From the NCBI GenBank assembly GCA_900660155.1, contig CABFPE010000155.1, positions 807,608 through 871,607 of the forward strand: a stretch of 64,000 bases of DNA, written 5' to 3'. Shown piece after piece: positions 12,401 to 22,700 of this stretch. The notes below the pieces were generated by a model, which was given only the letters and a program-made list of their open reading frames with translations, had not been told where the DNA came from and did not search any database. How positions within the stretch are numbered: position 1 is the stretch's first letter; each line of letters opens with the position of its first letter. The DNA is from Hofstenia miamia (lineage: Eukaryota > Xenacoelomorpha > Acoela > Hofsteniidae). The position numbers were made by a program, and so were the translations under genes.

Positions 12401-15262
12401 CATTGACAACACATATAGGTCTTAATAATTCCTTAAGAAATTAGGTAGTGCGTTTTGTCGCATAACTAAATGCATATCATAATTTTCCAACTACTGACTA
12501 GCACGTATTATTGTGAAAACAGGAGACTTTCCGTGGAAGTGGGAATCCCCACACCACACCACCAGTAGCGCATGCAAAGAGGGAAGGGGGAGAGACATGG
12601 TGGAATGTTTCCCCGCCAGGTTTTGAACATTTTCTTTGACTGGTTAAATCAAAATTGCTTGCTTAAAATTTGAAAAATTTAAAATCTAAGATCGTGAAAT
12701 GTATTTTTAGGGTTTATTTTCTCAATATTTTCAAAATTTTTGGCGGGCTTTGCCCGCATTTGGCTAAAACTAAGATGTACTCCGACAGAAAATCATGCGT
12801 GCGCCCGTGCACACCACATGTGGTGTAATGTGGGGATGAAATTTTGGCTTGTGGGAATTCCTGTGGGGATTTGTGGATCAATAATTTTTGAAGCCACCCT
12901 CACTAATAACTGTATAAGTATGGGTTAAAAATGCCAATACTTATTGTTTCAATAGAAGTGCTGCCTTTCGTAATCGAAAGAACGTTTGAGAAATAACTGA
13001 ATTGATCTCATTTTAACAGTCGTAGCATTGTTCAAATATGTAATAAGATTTTGAGAATTTATTAAATATTTGACAATTTTTTCGAAATAATTGATTGTCT
13101 GGGAATTTTCTTTAATTTCCACGCATTTTATACATTTTTGTAAGATTTAAATGTATATGCATTATGTTTTATAACTTTCACCAAAGCTATCTATTGTATA
13201 ATCTCATGGGTAAAAGTCTTCATTTGTACTAAATATTTGCCTTTAAAATTACTATGCATTGGATTTTTGAATGGTCATAATGATTTGAATATGCATCACA
13301 TGACACTGTAGTAGCCTAGCTTTAGCAATGCAATTTTTTTGCAGATATATGATTTTGTAACAGTATGTTATTTGCTAAATGCTGTTATTTTGATTTTCAA
13401 CACAGAAAGGCAGACATAATTTCTGATTTGATTATAATACATGCCTATTTTATACTATGCGCTATATGGAGTAAGAATTCACATGTATTTTAGTTTTTTA
13501 TGCGTTCACAATGCTAAGCGTCAAAAATAATGACAAGCTAGACCAATGCAAATTAATTAGTTTAGAAATGCTTCCGTGCATGCAAAGTCATTTTGTATTT
13601 TAAGAAATGTTATTTTTGGATTTTTGTTAATTTTGAATTTTCGAATGTGAATTTTTGCTTTAAGTATGTGAAAAATTAGCATCCCAGAATCTAATTAACA
13701 TTAAATTTCAAATCAACATCAGTTTAACTGTTGAAGTTAAGTTGATCAAGTAATTATTGGTTGAGGAATTTCCTATAAATAGCTGCTTCTAAAATTATTA
13801 TAATGGTAATACTGTTTTATAAATTTTAATGTTCTGGAACCAGATTCAGACATACTCGTGCCTTGTTATGTGCACAACACACAGCTTTGGTTGAACGTGT
13901 TCATGACTTTGTTATTGCAAGAGGGACTCATGAATGCTAGACATAAGCTGTGGAACATAGCTTATTTGGTACTGCTTATGACCACCCAGAGGCATATTTT
14001 ATTAGTCAGTCTTAATAATAGCGCATACATTAGGTGAGATATGTAGTTATTATATTTAAGTCCATGTAGATACAAAAATATTTCTCATTGCAGTTTGAAT
14101 TGAGGTAAGCCGATTTTATTTTAGTCAATGATTTACAATGACTCCCAGTAAAAGATTTATGATATCTAAAAATTATATTAGTCTCAAATCACAAATTTTT
14201 AAAAGCAGCGTTACTGAATATATAACTATGGTGTGAGGATAGGGATTAATGTTTAAAATTTTGTTGAAATTTTATATATTTATTGCATATTAAAATATAC
14301 ACAAAATTTTCAGTGTCTACAAACTCTTGTATTTTATATATTTGACAGTTTTGTCAAACATTTTTCTGTGGTGTTTATGGGGCAAATTTTTAATCGTGTG
14401 GTGTGGTGAGGGACTTGTAGTATGGGTTTGTAGAAATTTCTTGTTGTGTGGGTTGTGGATAGAAAAATTTTACCCCACAGCAAGCCTGGAAAACACTTAT
14501 TTGCTTTGGTTTGTTGTCGTTTTCAAAACGAATCTCTATTAAAATTCATGTTCTTTATTAAATTCAGATTTGAGCGTATTTTTACATTATGCACAACACA
14601 CTTAGGCAGAACTTGAATGGTCTATTCACATAAAACAAAATAGTTCATGCTGGTTATTGCTGCTATGGCCTTTCACCTGCTTTGTTATTTGAAACTAGCA
14701 ATGGGAAAAATTTGAAAATTTTTGCAAAAATCGCACTTTCCATTGGAACAGTAAATATTTTTATGACAAACTTTCACCACAACAACGAAGCATCATTACC
14801 CATAAATCTGTTCTAATCTCAAGATTCCTAAATTTTCGATTAGGCTTTGAGAAAATTGTTTTAAAATTTGAACAAAACAGTTGGTGTTTGGGGTTAATTC
14901 ACCTCGCGATTTTACATTCTGTAAGCAGGCATGCAAAAACATGCATGCAAATTCATTCACTAGTTCAGTGATTTCCAAATTAGTTTTATAAAGTTAAATC
15001 GAACATCTCAATCTGCTTCTGTAGACTCACTATTTCATTTATATATATATATATAAACTTATGAATCGCTTCATAGCGTACTTACCCGTGGAATTCCGGT
15101 TTCACGATCGTAGGCAATGTTAACATGATTAACGACTCCATAGTCTGAAAACAAGCGCTTAAGATCATCTTCGGTTGCTTGATAAGGAAGATTACCAACG
15201 AAGACCGTTTTCTTACCACCAAATTCTTCTTGCGAAGCAATCCGCTTTGAAACACCAAACAT
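199..15262 (-). CDS. Single-RRM RNA-binding protein, two coding exons
   Basis: A small RNA-binding protein of about 126 residues. Exon 1 is 15262-15086 and exon 2 is 402-199. The join is phase 0 with consensus sites (GTAAGT donor at 15085; TTGCTTAG acceptor ending at 403). The spliced protein has RNP2 (VFVGNL, about residues 20-25) and a perfect RNP1 octamer RGFAFVEF formed exactly across the splice. An SR/RG-type basic tail and a short S/G/Y-rich end follow (final residues DERYGY). Such proteins bind single-stranded RNA in the nucleus or cytoplasm and act in splicing, export or translation; which of these applies cannot be told from sequence. I chose the Met at 15262 because an in-frame TAA lies five codons upstream, though a non-coding or short 5' exon is possible. 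The domain resembles nucleolin-type and glycine-rich RRM proteins, and I cannot assign an orthologue. Confidence 0.85.
403..1325. other. Intronic AT-rich sequence, nothing recognised
   Basis: This is the left part of the 14.7-kb RRM-gene intron. No convincing exon, RNA gene or repeat was recognised. Short open frames here are unsupported. Confidence 0.4.
1330..2355 (+). mobile_element. 3' part of a non-LTR retrotransposon (LINE), decayed
   Basis: Translation of about 1330-1590 gives a reverse-transcriptase palm: GIPQGSVLGPLIFNLYVND followed by the catalytic QYADDTLLYS. Around 1620-1710 a second frame gives the KYLGIIFDNKLTF block. Around 1800-2030 there is C-terminal LINE sequence, then a run of stops. 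The copy ends in an (ATT)n tail at about 2327-2351, as CR1/RTE-like LINEs often do. It is 5'-truncated and frameshifted, so it cannot encode an active enzyme. It lies in the RRM-gene intron, antisense to the gene. Confidence 0.8.
2356..4745. other. Intronic sequence with one low-identity repeat copy
   Basis: No gene seen. About 2715-2960 resembles 14600-14780 (both have a GGTCTATT...CA.A block followed by CTGGTT.TTG). This points to two old copies of one interspersed repeat inside the same intron. Confidence 0.35.
4749..4955 (-). other. Unassigned open stretch, minus strand
   Basis: An uninterrupted minus-strand frame of about 70 codons contains RWIGPIPRTPVEELN and DIDEYPEYLGLDTIYWEML. The amino-acid mix looks protein-like rather than like AT noise. 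I do not recognise a family, and there is no start codon or clear splice pair. It may be a transposon fragment or an exon of an unseen nested gene. Confidence 0.2.
5040..5465. repeat. GC-rich patches in the intron, probable transposon-derived
   Basis: Two GC-rich patches (about 5045-5155 and 5345-5460) stand out in AT-rich sequence. The first holds an imperfect inverted repeat built on AAGACAACTT / AAGTTGTCTT. The second is rich in GCCCG words (GGGCGGCCCGTGCCCATCC), like the hAT-type ends at 49.6 and 61.9 kb. Confidence 0.3.
5930..6490 (-). pseudogene. Decayed copy of a multicopy metazoan protein family, probably transposon-derived
   Basis: Read on the minus strand with frameshifts, the order is: PPFHIKLGLIKALVKTMAK near 6470-6410, a SLPRLSKTKL-type segment near 6390, RAWQSFEDLCNNFLG near 6275-6230, and SERHCEGFDQ plus WNARVMADYCWMLQR near 6090-5995. 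This block order matches a large family of uncharacterised animal proteins with a hallmark like GERFHQD...W...M.ADYCW, which is amplified in many invertebrate genomes. Several frameshifts and stops make this copy non-functional. Family recognition is from memory of the motif pattern. Whether the family is a transposase is my inference. Confidence 0.55.
6491..7065. other. Intronic spacer, nothing recognised
   Basis: AT-rich sequence between the degraded protein relic and the next LINE. No supported feature. Confidence 0.35.
7070..8300 (+). mobile_element. CR1/Jockey-like LINE reverse-transcriptase fragment
   Basis: The fragment starts at the RRKASGP block (about 7082) and continues through RIFLFDFKKAFDFVSNP (RT motif A, about 7470-7520), NAGIPQGTKIGSL (motif B, about 7650) and KFVDDTTSW (motif C, about 7745). 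It ends with the LETIQMRALRLIFRDYNY C-terminal block near 8170-8215. The central frame is open for 141 codons (7406-7831), with frameshifts and stops on both sides. The KFVDD catalytic motif and domain order match the LINE at 54.6-50.9 kb, so the two are probably one family. It is 5'-truncated and sits in the RRM-gene intron. Confidence 0.85.
8300..8725. repeat. GC-rich inserted sequence of unknown type
   Basis: About 420 bp with clearly higher G+C than its surroundings, starting right at the 3' end of the LINE. It contains a G9 run (about 8491), a near-palindrome around 8641-8665 (GGCCTATGAGATAGGCC) and GTGTCACAGG at its right edge. Long frames on both strands are a by-product of base composition. 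It is probably a repeat or the 3' tail of an element. Confidence 0.35.
8855..8945 (+). repeat. tRNA-like / SINE-head-like segment
   Basis: A possible RNA polymerase III A box (TAGCCTTGGTTGG, 8860-8872) and B box (GGATTCACTCC, 8917-8927) occur at tRNA-like spacing, with a GAGAGG...CCTCTC hairpin between them. Both boxes deviate from consensus and no cloverleaf closes cleanly. I suggest a degenerate tRNA-derived SINE rather than a tRNA gene. Confidence 0.3.
8946..10171. other. Intronic spacer, nothing recognised
   Basis: AT-rich sequence with one moderately GC-rich patch at about 9400-9560. No gene or named repeat recognised. Confidence 0.35.
10172..11062 (+). CDS. Intronless secreted cysteine-rich protein, unknown family
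   Basis: The longest uninterrupted frame in the window: 296 codons, no intron needed. The start ATG has A at -3 (GCCAAAATGC). The N-terminus looks like a signal peptide: a lysine near residue 6, then the hydrophobic core IFLIICCYVVSTF, with likely cleavage around residues 20-24. The mature part has about 12 cysteines, including an FPCYADCC cluster in the middle, and no later membrane segment, so it is predicted to be exported. A canonical AATAAA follows 22 bp after the stop (11085-11090), which argues for a real transcription unit. It lies inside the 14.7-kb intron of the RRM gene on the opposite strand. I recognise no domain. It could be a lineage-specific secreted protein or a captured retrocopy. 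Without homologues or transcripts I keep it as a likely but unproven gene. Confidence 0.6.
   Translation: MQFGNKIFLIICCYVVSTFNYCSKEIHMQQQSVQLLRVSCVEFDDCKFAPWDTLSHECIQHKHISLFESVNTRLFSKRTSVKADLKLLTFYFIRVTNINLRKSKKLTKIMLNLNTNGRKSTCSYYLDNFIHFERNLAVWSISRRSCSLLKENSVIEDIVIRNTPSFAKYAVIKLSFPCYADCCNFVTFVRKFGEESSNLRKSGMSEPNIFSIDSSKEIELLIFGNYTLCQFSKLSTFANCLLSIEEIDLIQIYAKHADSEITLTELSTKKSLKICDASSCANTLSHKSYSVYRYLT
11085..11090 (+). terminator. Polyadenylation signal AATAAA
   Basis: Canonical hexamer 22 bp after the stop of the 10172-11062 frame and on the same strand. Confidence 0.5.
11180..14500. repeat. Intronic region with CCCCA / GGGGT-word clusters
   Basis: C-rich clusters built on GCCCCATATTGCCC-like words occur at about 11205-11350 and 11810-11915. 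ACCACACC-rich clusters occur at about 12545-12570, and the G-rich counterpart (GTGTGGTGTGGTGAGGG) at about 14398-14415. A hairpin GGCGGGCTTTGCCCGC sits near 12742. Such repeated short GC-words in an AT-rich background are typical of sub-terminal repeats of hAT-like DNA transposons. I could not delimit individual elements. No gene is visible. Confidence 0.3.
14501..15085. other. Right end of the RRM-gene intron
   Basis: Contains the second copy of the low-identity repeat (about 14600-14780, similar to 2715-2960), a short (TA)n at about 15042-15055, and the exon-1 splice donor at 15085. Confidence 0.4.
15086..15262 (-). CDS. RRM protein, exon 1
   Basis: 59 codons from the Met through ...ETGIPR, ending at a GTAAGT donor. 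It contains RNP2 (VFVGNL) and the first alpha helix of the RRM (ATEDDLKRLF). Confidence 0.85.
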
Positions 15263-16480
15263 GAGGCCAGCACCTTAAAATATTTTCCTAAGAAAAGTAG
15301 TGGATTCAAATAATATTATAAAGAATTGAAAAGGAAGAAAATCCTGAATTATTTATGTAATAAAATTTCATGATTGTACAAAAAACCAAAAAACAATAAG
15401 TATTAAAATGGTTAAAGATTGAAATCGCTAAAAACTACTGTGAAGCTAGGAGTTTTTTGGCTAGGTTTTCTTCATAGACTTTTTAGCTTATCTGAAAGGG
15501 ACTTAAATGTATACATTTCGTTTGTATTGAACATATCGAATCATAAACTAGGGGAACTCTAGAATAGAAAAAGGTTTCTAACTAGAATTTACAAGAACAA
15601 AGATATCAGCTTTTGGAGATTATGGGAGTAGTATATCGAATGTACGATATTGCAATCTCAGCAAAAATATATCCAAAAAAGTCTTGAGTAAAAAAATAAT
15701 ATTTTACGAGAGGGGACGTTTAAATTCTTCGAAGTAGGAAGGAAACTGTATTCTAATAAATTGAACACACATTTAAAAAGTAATATCGAAGTACGCTTGT
15801 TATAAAATTCTAAACTGAATTTATTTAGCAAGCCAAAACATATAAGAAATTTCATGGTCAAGATTATATAAATGGGCCGAAAACGGGAAGAATTGGCATT
15901 AATTCAAATGAGCTTGGTCTAAAGCTGATGTGTCTTCCCCTGCCTGGGACCGCTTAAGATGAATGCAGCTTACTTAAGGATATGCAAGGCTGACATGGGT
16001 ACAGATTTTCTTACCCACCCAACCCACACACGCAACGTCTCCTCTGATTCGATCTTGAAAAAAACATGGATTACTTCTATGTTCTGCATTTTACCACAGA
16101 AAACTTGGAAGGTCATGATCTAGAAAATTTCAAAAACATCCAAGTTCCACATGTGGAAATTGAAAAAAAATTTCGTTTGTACAAAGTAACAGAAGCTTAA
16201 ATGTGCCATATGTGGGAATATAATGGTTTCTTATGTAAATCCTTTCACTAATTAATACAACTAATTATTATCAATTATTACTAAACAAGAAATTTAAGTC
16301 AGAGAGATAAAATTATAATATTTTTGAATAATTTACCAAATTACAATTGTATACGTATTAGTACAAGACTTTCGAGATAAGCATTAGGACAAAAATCGAA
16401 GGCAAAATTAGAAATATAATGTCGAAGGCACAGCATTGTGGAATTCGTGAAACATAAAATTAATACGATAATTGTGACAA
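15263..16480. other. Upstream flank of the RRM gene, nothing recognised
   Basis: AT-rich sequence upstream of the first visible coding exon. The promoter or a 5' non-coding exon could lie here, but I see no TATA box or splice donor I would defend. Confidence 0.3.
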
Positions 16481-16483
16481 ATC

Positions 16484-16519
<36 letters not shown>
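16484..16519. repeat. (TA)n microsatellite
   Basis: Pure TA dinucleotide run next to the 3' end of the Penelope-like endonuclease fragment. Confidence 0.9.
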
Positions 16520-16524
<5 letters not shown>

Positions 16525-16740
16525 TTTTAATTGACATGAATTACAAAGTTTATTCATGATGTTTTCTTTGTTATGTTGTTTAATTAATAGAGCCTCACAG
16601 ATCTTAGTGTGTGTTGTTTTCATGGCTATTTCAAAATTTTCTTTCCTTAATTCATGATGGTGATTGAATATTTGTGTTTCAAGGTGCCCGTTAAAATGTT
16701 CTTTAATGCGAATACCAAAATGTAGTTTAGTTTCACCAAT
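16520..16740 (-). mobile_element. Penelope-like element, C-terminal GIY-YIG endonuclease part
   Basis: The minus strand reads IGETKLHFGIRIKEHFNG and then HLETQIFNHHHELRKENF, ending KKI before the TA run. The pattern IGET-x4-R-IKEH is the conserved arginine/glutamate part of the Penelope GIY-YIG nuclease. This is the 3' end of the same element whose reverse transcriptase lies at 18.7-17.4 kb. The two are separated by a Tc1 insertion flanked by a 54-bp direct repeat. Confidence 0.8.
16687..16740. repeat. 54-bp direct repeat, left copy
   Basis: Identical by eye to 17424-17477. The duplicated block codes for the IGETKL...KEHFNG part of the Penelope endonuclease. Confidence 0.9.
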
Positions 16741-17423
16741 TCAAAATTTTAGCATGGAGTCAGTATTGCCTGCAAACTATTAAACTAGTAAAACTCGATT
16801 TGACATTACATAGCTAGTGTACAAAAAACTTAGGAAAACTTGTCAGATGCAAAAGCCCTTCAGCGACAGTACACGAGTCTTTTCACCTCATTAAAGTACC
16901 ATGCTTTTTACGAACACATTGAGGTAATCACGCACAATCAGCAACAGTACCCGTAAACACACCAGATAGGGACAGGTACTTTCTTAGTTTTCACTAAACA
17001 TGTCTCATCAAGGTGCAAGAAACGTTCTGCAATATCTTTACTCTTACGGAAACATTAACCGCAAAATTTTACTCAAGATATGAACCCAACAACATTCTAC
17101 AGAAACTTCAAACAATTGACTTAAATGGAAACGCTAAAAAAGAAGAAAGGAAGTGGGCGACGCCTCAAATTGACTGGAAATGAACGAAAAAGTTTTGTCT
17201 AAATTGCTTTACAAATCCCGCTCATTTGCACTCAGTTTCATGAAACCCATTACAAATTTATTTCAACATCGACAGTGTACCAAGCACATTCAAAGACAAA
17301 GATCTGTAAAAAAAACGTGCCTCTATTGACACAAAATATAAAAGAAGATAGCATTAGCTTATGTGAAACATGGTCATTGGATGGATTTTTAAGAAATGTC
17401 CTCATAACCGATGAGTCCATATT
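16741..17423 (+). mobile_element. Truncated Tc1/mariner insertion (transposase N-terminal half)
   Basis: 683 bp inserted into the Penelope-like element. The right half (about 17140-17423, plus strand, with frame changes) reads like a Tc1 transposase: GRRLKLTGNERKSFV (helix-turn-helix region), KKNVPLLTQNIKED, then WSLDGFLRNVLITDESIF, where TDES carries the first catalytic Asp. Translation ends exactly at the junction with the 54-bp repeat, so the second half of the transposase is missing. Stops and frameshifts make it dead. Confidence 0.65.
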
Positions 17424-17477
17424 CCCGTTAAAATGTTCTTTAATGCGAATACCAAAATGTAGTTTAGTTTCACCAAT
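17424..17477. repeat. 54-bp direct repeat, right copy
   Basis: Identical by eye to 16687-16740. It abuts the end of the Tc1 transposase fragment at 17423. Confidence 0.9.
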
Positions 17478-18730
17478 GTATAGCTTGTTACAGCTATCAC
17501 AAGTATATTTGTAAACGATGGATGAAACTAAACATTCTGGGATTCTATCTTTATTCATAAATATATTATCCGTTTGTAATGATGTAAAATAGGCCTAATT
17601 TTAGATGTTAAACTTGCATTTATTTTTTTAATCTTTTTCTTAATAATAAATTGTTTGTCTTCAATGTAAGGTAACTTCCAGTATACACAATCTTTACAAT
17701 CATTTGTCTTTCTCTTATCATCTATTTCATAATTTGAATTGAACATTTAGATGTTATTTCTCTCAACATTTTATTTGGATAGCCATTTTCTTTGAATGTA
17801 GAAAATAATAGATCTAGGCTCTTTGTCAATAGTTGAAAATTCGATGATATTTTTATGAATCTTTCACATAAGCCCTTTATTGTATTGGTCTTGTATTTTA
17901 AAGGACAATAGGAAGTGAATAGTATATATAGACCTGTACTTGTTTTTTAATGTATACTTCTGATGTAAAATTGGTATCATAATTTTTAATTGTAATATCA
18001 AAAAAGTTGATTGAATTTTCTTTTTCTTCTTAAATCATACTTTTGATATTTTTAATTTCGGCTTCTTTCTTGTTAAAAATGGCGAGTATCTCGTCTACAT
18101 AGCGTTTGTAAAACAAAAATTTATATTATGGAATTTCGATTCTATCATGTCCATAGCAGAATTTGCCATCAAGATCCTAATGAGGAACCCATTGCCAAAC
18201 CGTCTATTTGTTGGTAAATTTCACTATTAAACATGAAAGACGTATTCAAGCAGGCCATCTCTAGCGCATGTTTTGAAATTAACAACTTTGAATTGTTTAT
18301 AGTTCTTGGGATGTGCTTTATAGTCATTTTTTACAAGAATGTTTGTAAACTACTTAACTCTTTGCTATTCATAAAATTCTCCAATTCTGAAATAAAATGA
18401 AATGTATCTTGTAAGTTGTATTGTTTTGGAACATGTTCTTTTGAAATTTTGCCTAAAAACATTTATTTAAATTATTAGTCTGACTTAATGGATGACAATA
18501 TTGGCCCTAAAAGGGAGATTCTTTTGATCTTTATGTACTTTGGCCAAACCATACAATCTGGGAGGTACCAAGCAAATGCTGTGAAATTATTAATATTGTT
18601 CAGAATTTTTTTCGATTCTTCATTATCTAGTAACTGCCCATTAAATTTATTCTGAGAACAAAGAAAATAACTTTGCTTACTTTATTTGATAAATATTTTT
18701 AAAAAGCCAAACATTTTTTTATGTACTAGC
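17424..18730 (-). mobile_element. Penelope-like element, reverse transcriptase and linker
   Basis: Minus-strand blocks in order: PPRLYGLAKVHKDQKNLPFR (about 18575-18515, the Penelope RT block usually PRLYGLPKIHK...PLRP), then EIYQQIDGLAMGSSLG (about 18220-18170, motif B). Farther on come WKLPYIEDKQFIIKKKIKK and RIPECLVSSIVYKYTCDSCNK (17690-17480), with the Cys pair and YIGET start of the GIY-YIG endonuclease. Many stops and frameshifts. The 5' part ends at about 18730, where a plus-strand CR1 begins. The missing N-terminal part of a Penelope-like protein is found at 25.8-25.3 kb in the same orientation. Confidence 0.8.
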
Positions 18731-18779
18731 TTGATCTCTCTAAGACATAAATTTGTCACTTACCAGTGGAGTATATCTC

Positions 18780-19745
18780 AATGCAGCTTAACAATTTCTA
18801 AGTAAAACCTCTTTCAAAGAAACCACATTTAGATCACAATCTATTTTCAAGTTACCGACTAATATCAAATATTTGTTACGTTGGGAAACTAATTGAAGCA
18901 ATTGTTGAAAATAATTTCATATATTAATCCACATAACTTACTACCAGAATTTCAATATCAATATAGAAAACAATTTTCAGTTGAAGCTGTATTAATCAAT
19001 GTATTTGATAACATTCTTCTTGCCCTTGGCAATGGAAAATGTACAATTTTAATTCTTATTGACCAAACTGCTGCTTTTGACGCTATTAACTATGATATGA
19101 GCAAAATCTTACACAGAATTGGATTTAGATTAAATGCATTGGATTAGTTTTGATAATTTTTAGCTCACTTTATCAAATCGCTAAAACAAATGGATTTCAA
19201 GGGATATCATTTCCTATGTCCTCTGGTGTTACTCAAGGATCTATTCTTGGTCCAATCTTATATACTCTTTACAATTATTTTCTTGCAGAATTGTTTACAA
19301 AATTCATGGCAATGTCATCCATATGCTGATGATTTACAAAGTTGTAGATTTTTTTACTTTATAGCAGCAAGATTTTTTTAATATTGCAAAAGATTCATCG
19401 AACTGGCTAGACTCCCTTAAACAATATCTAAATTTGTTTTACTTACAGATGAAGGTATCAAAAATGGAATTATTTGAACAGCAATATTAAAAAAACTATT
19501 ACTGAAAAAATATTTCTCGATACAAACGTTCAAAAAGCACAGTCCAATCATTAAAAATCTTGGATGTCTAATGGACGAATCCCTCAAATTAGAAACACTT
19601 TAAATCTATATGCAAGTGTTGTAGATATCATTTACATAATATCAAATTTATGTGTAGATGTCTTTCATTAGAAAACACTAATATAATTGTTCAATCTATG
19701 ATTCTTGTTGGTTGGATTTTAATAACAGTATTCTTCCCCAATAGC
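18780..19745 (+). mobile_element. CR1-clade LINE, reverse-transcriptase part
   Basis: Plus-strand blocks across shifting frames: PHLDHNLFSSYR.ISNICYVGKLIEA (about 18820-18900), QFSVEAVLINVFDNIL, LILIDQTAAFDAINY (motif A, about 19050-19090), then GVTQGSILGPILYTLY (motif B) and an ADD motif near 19325. A thumb-like block leads to DFNNSILP at about 19715-19740, where similarity stops. The expected continuation, YGIPDYQIRRLQLIQ, is found at about 24440 on the same strand, suggesting one LINE split by an insert. Confidence 0.75.
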
Positions 19746-22700
19746 ATTTTAGGTGACATTTTAGAGACATTTCGTTATTTGATTAGAAAGAAGTTATTTC
19801 TGATTAATTTGTTGCTAAATCATGTTTTGTATCCAAATTTCAATATCAAAATGACTTCAAAAATTTCTCGGTTATTTTGTCTCCAAATGTTGCGAAAATG
19901 TTAACAATTTGTAGATAATTCAGCTTAGTCATACCAAAATATTTTATCATTAATGCATTGCACAGCATAAGTTAATGTTTGGTTGTTATATTGTAATTCA
20001 TTGTATAATGCAAAGCCATAAATGAGAACTTATAATGTAGTGTAATAGCCTGGTACTAGGCAGGGCGGCATTTTCGGGGGACTCAGGAGGAAGGCGCCAA
20101 CCTCCTTACATGAATTTTTTTAAAATATTTATTGGAACATGCGGGGACGTAAATGTTATTTTGTTTAACATTATATAGTTTGTTTAACAAGAGATATCGC
20201 GTTCAAAGTAAACCATTAAGTGACGTCATCTTCATACATTTAATAGTTTCATGACTGTGAGTTTGCATTACGATTTGCAAGTAATTGATATTTTCTCTAT
20301 AAATATTTGTGTCCACAATTGACAATTTTCAGAAATTGATTTTTCGACAAAATACTGATGCTAATCGCTACATTTTGCTTTTTGGTGTAGGCGCACGCAA
20401 CTGGATTGAAGTTAAATATTAGCATTGGTCTAATGGTTTGGGTATTAATTAGTTGAATAAAACTAGGAAAACTAATATTAGCTGTTCGAAAAAGTATTAA
20501 CATTTTTCGCTATATAATGTGACTTGTATTTTGCATTTTTAGCTAATCAATCTTTATGATTTTGCTTTTTACCTTGTTTTTTATGAAAGAAAATTAGGTT
20601 GAGGGCCAGGATGGACATGATTTGAGCATATCCGCGTGGGTTGCGAGTGTAAGTCGGGTAATTCTGTTTTAAAATTTTGCGGATGTGGGTTGGTAGATAA
20701 TTTCATTGGCTATCATCAACACATTAGTATGGAGCAGCGTCCCATAATTAGGATGCAATTTTCATGCATTGAATAACATTCAAATAATATATATATAAAA
20801 AGGAATTATCAACAATGGCTTGCAATGTAGGTTGACCTCTGATGTTAAGAACTTAAGTGATTTAGGATTCAATAGCTCATTAACACACTATACTATTGTA
20901 GGTATATATATATACTTCTCATTACAAATATAAATTTCCATGTAATTTTTGCTTTATATTTTGAAGTTTACTTTGAATATGTATAAGCACATACAGTAGA
21001 ACATACTGCCTTACATATCGAATGAAAAATTTGATGGTATATCAAGTATTGTATTATGTTATATTTGGAACATCATAGACTTATATTTCAGTGTCATCTT
21101 AATATCTTATATAGAAGAAAATGCTAAAGCACAAACATAAATTAACTTAAAACTACATTGTAGAAATCCTTGATAGTGCGTATGCTGTAACATTTTCTAT
21201 ATTGCCATATAAAATATTTTCGATGGAACAATTATTTTTTCTTTGTAAGGACGCAGTTATTTTGTTTAAATGTGCGGATGTTATGCTGGTATAATTTCTT
21301 TTGTTTTTGTTACCGCTATTAGTATGGGTGGGGTACAGATTTTTTGAAAATGTAAGTTGGGTTAGGTATGAAACAGAGCTGTAAGGCTAACGGGTCATAT
21401 TTAAACAACAAATGATTGATATAAATTACAAAACGAGGCTTATTATTTCGTAATAATTGAATTACACAAATGTTATGTTTGCAGTGTTTCTGCGGGTATG
21501 GGTAAGCCCGGCGGATATGAGTATTGGTTTCAAATTTCTTTTTGGGAAACCCACAGAAAAATTAGTTCTTAGAAAGTTCCTCGTAGTATTTTTTTGTCGC
21601 AGGCCTCACGCGTCCTCTTATTTGTAAAGTACATTACCGAACTCATATAATCTACATTCATTCGAACTAAAATTTCTGCTTGTCTTTAAAGTCACATTTT
21701 AATAATTAGATCTAAATAGTTAGAAAATTTGGGCTCATTTGTCAATTTACATAAAATATTTCCTTAAATTACTACATTTTAACCTAGCGGTGATTGTTAC
21801 TCGGTCAAACAACAGATTTTTATAAAATGCGCGTTACGTTACCTTAAACTTTTAAAAAAAACTCGGTTCATCTGAGATTTCGGACATTGATGAAGATGTT
21901 TATTCCTTTGATAGCGTCTCTGATTGATTCAAGTTGTCTACTGTTTATTTTGTTTTAATGTTAATCATTTATATTTAACATTATAACATGAATGGTATAA
22001 TGGTCAGGAAATACATATATTATTTATACAATACACAATAATCTTTTCAAATTAGCATGTATGCATGGGCTTTTTCATTGTCAAACGGGCTTTCTAAATT
22101 TGGAAACGGGTTTAAAGACGAGCTGGGCTTTTCCAATACGAATATGGGTCGGGGCAGATTTTAAATTTGAGGCTATGGATTTTCCATTGGTTTATTCAGC
22201 CATTTCACGAGTTTTGTAGGTTTTCTGCGGGTTTCCCCACTGCATTTTTTGTAGTTATGGAAGGGGTATGGGTTTTAGAATTAATACCTACGGCAACATT
22301 GCATGTGTGTCTTAAATTGTTTTAATGATTTCAGAAGTTTCTTCTATGACTTTCATTAGTATCTGTAAAAAGACGCTGCACTTTCGCTTTCATCAGTGCT
22401 ATTTCGAATTTGAATCCTACTATTTAGTCAATGTATTGGCAAATCCGAATACAAATTCGAATTAAACTAGAAATTGGCTTACGTAATAACTTCCAAAACA
22501 AAATGCTGATTTCGACTTGCCTAAAAATTTTGGGAAATGTTAGAACCATATGTCTTTATAATGGAAGGTAAATATCGTTCTAATGTCAATGAACAACGGC
22601 GTGATGTGTTGTTCACATCAATGACTATGCAAGTATACTTTTAGCAAATCCCTTCAAGGACTCAACGGTCTAAATTTTAAGAAAGTGTCATTCGAGTTAT

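Noticed and set aside
15082-15309. 75-codon minus-strand frame overlapping RRM exon 1
   Set aside because: A shadow frame of the RRM exon, which has RNP2 and a correct splice in the other frame.
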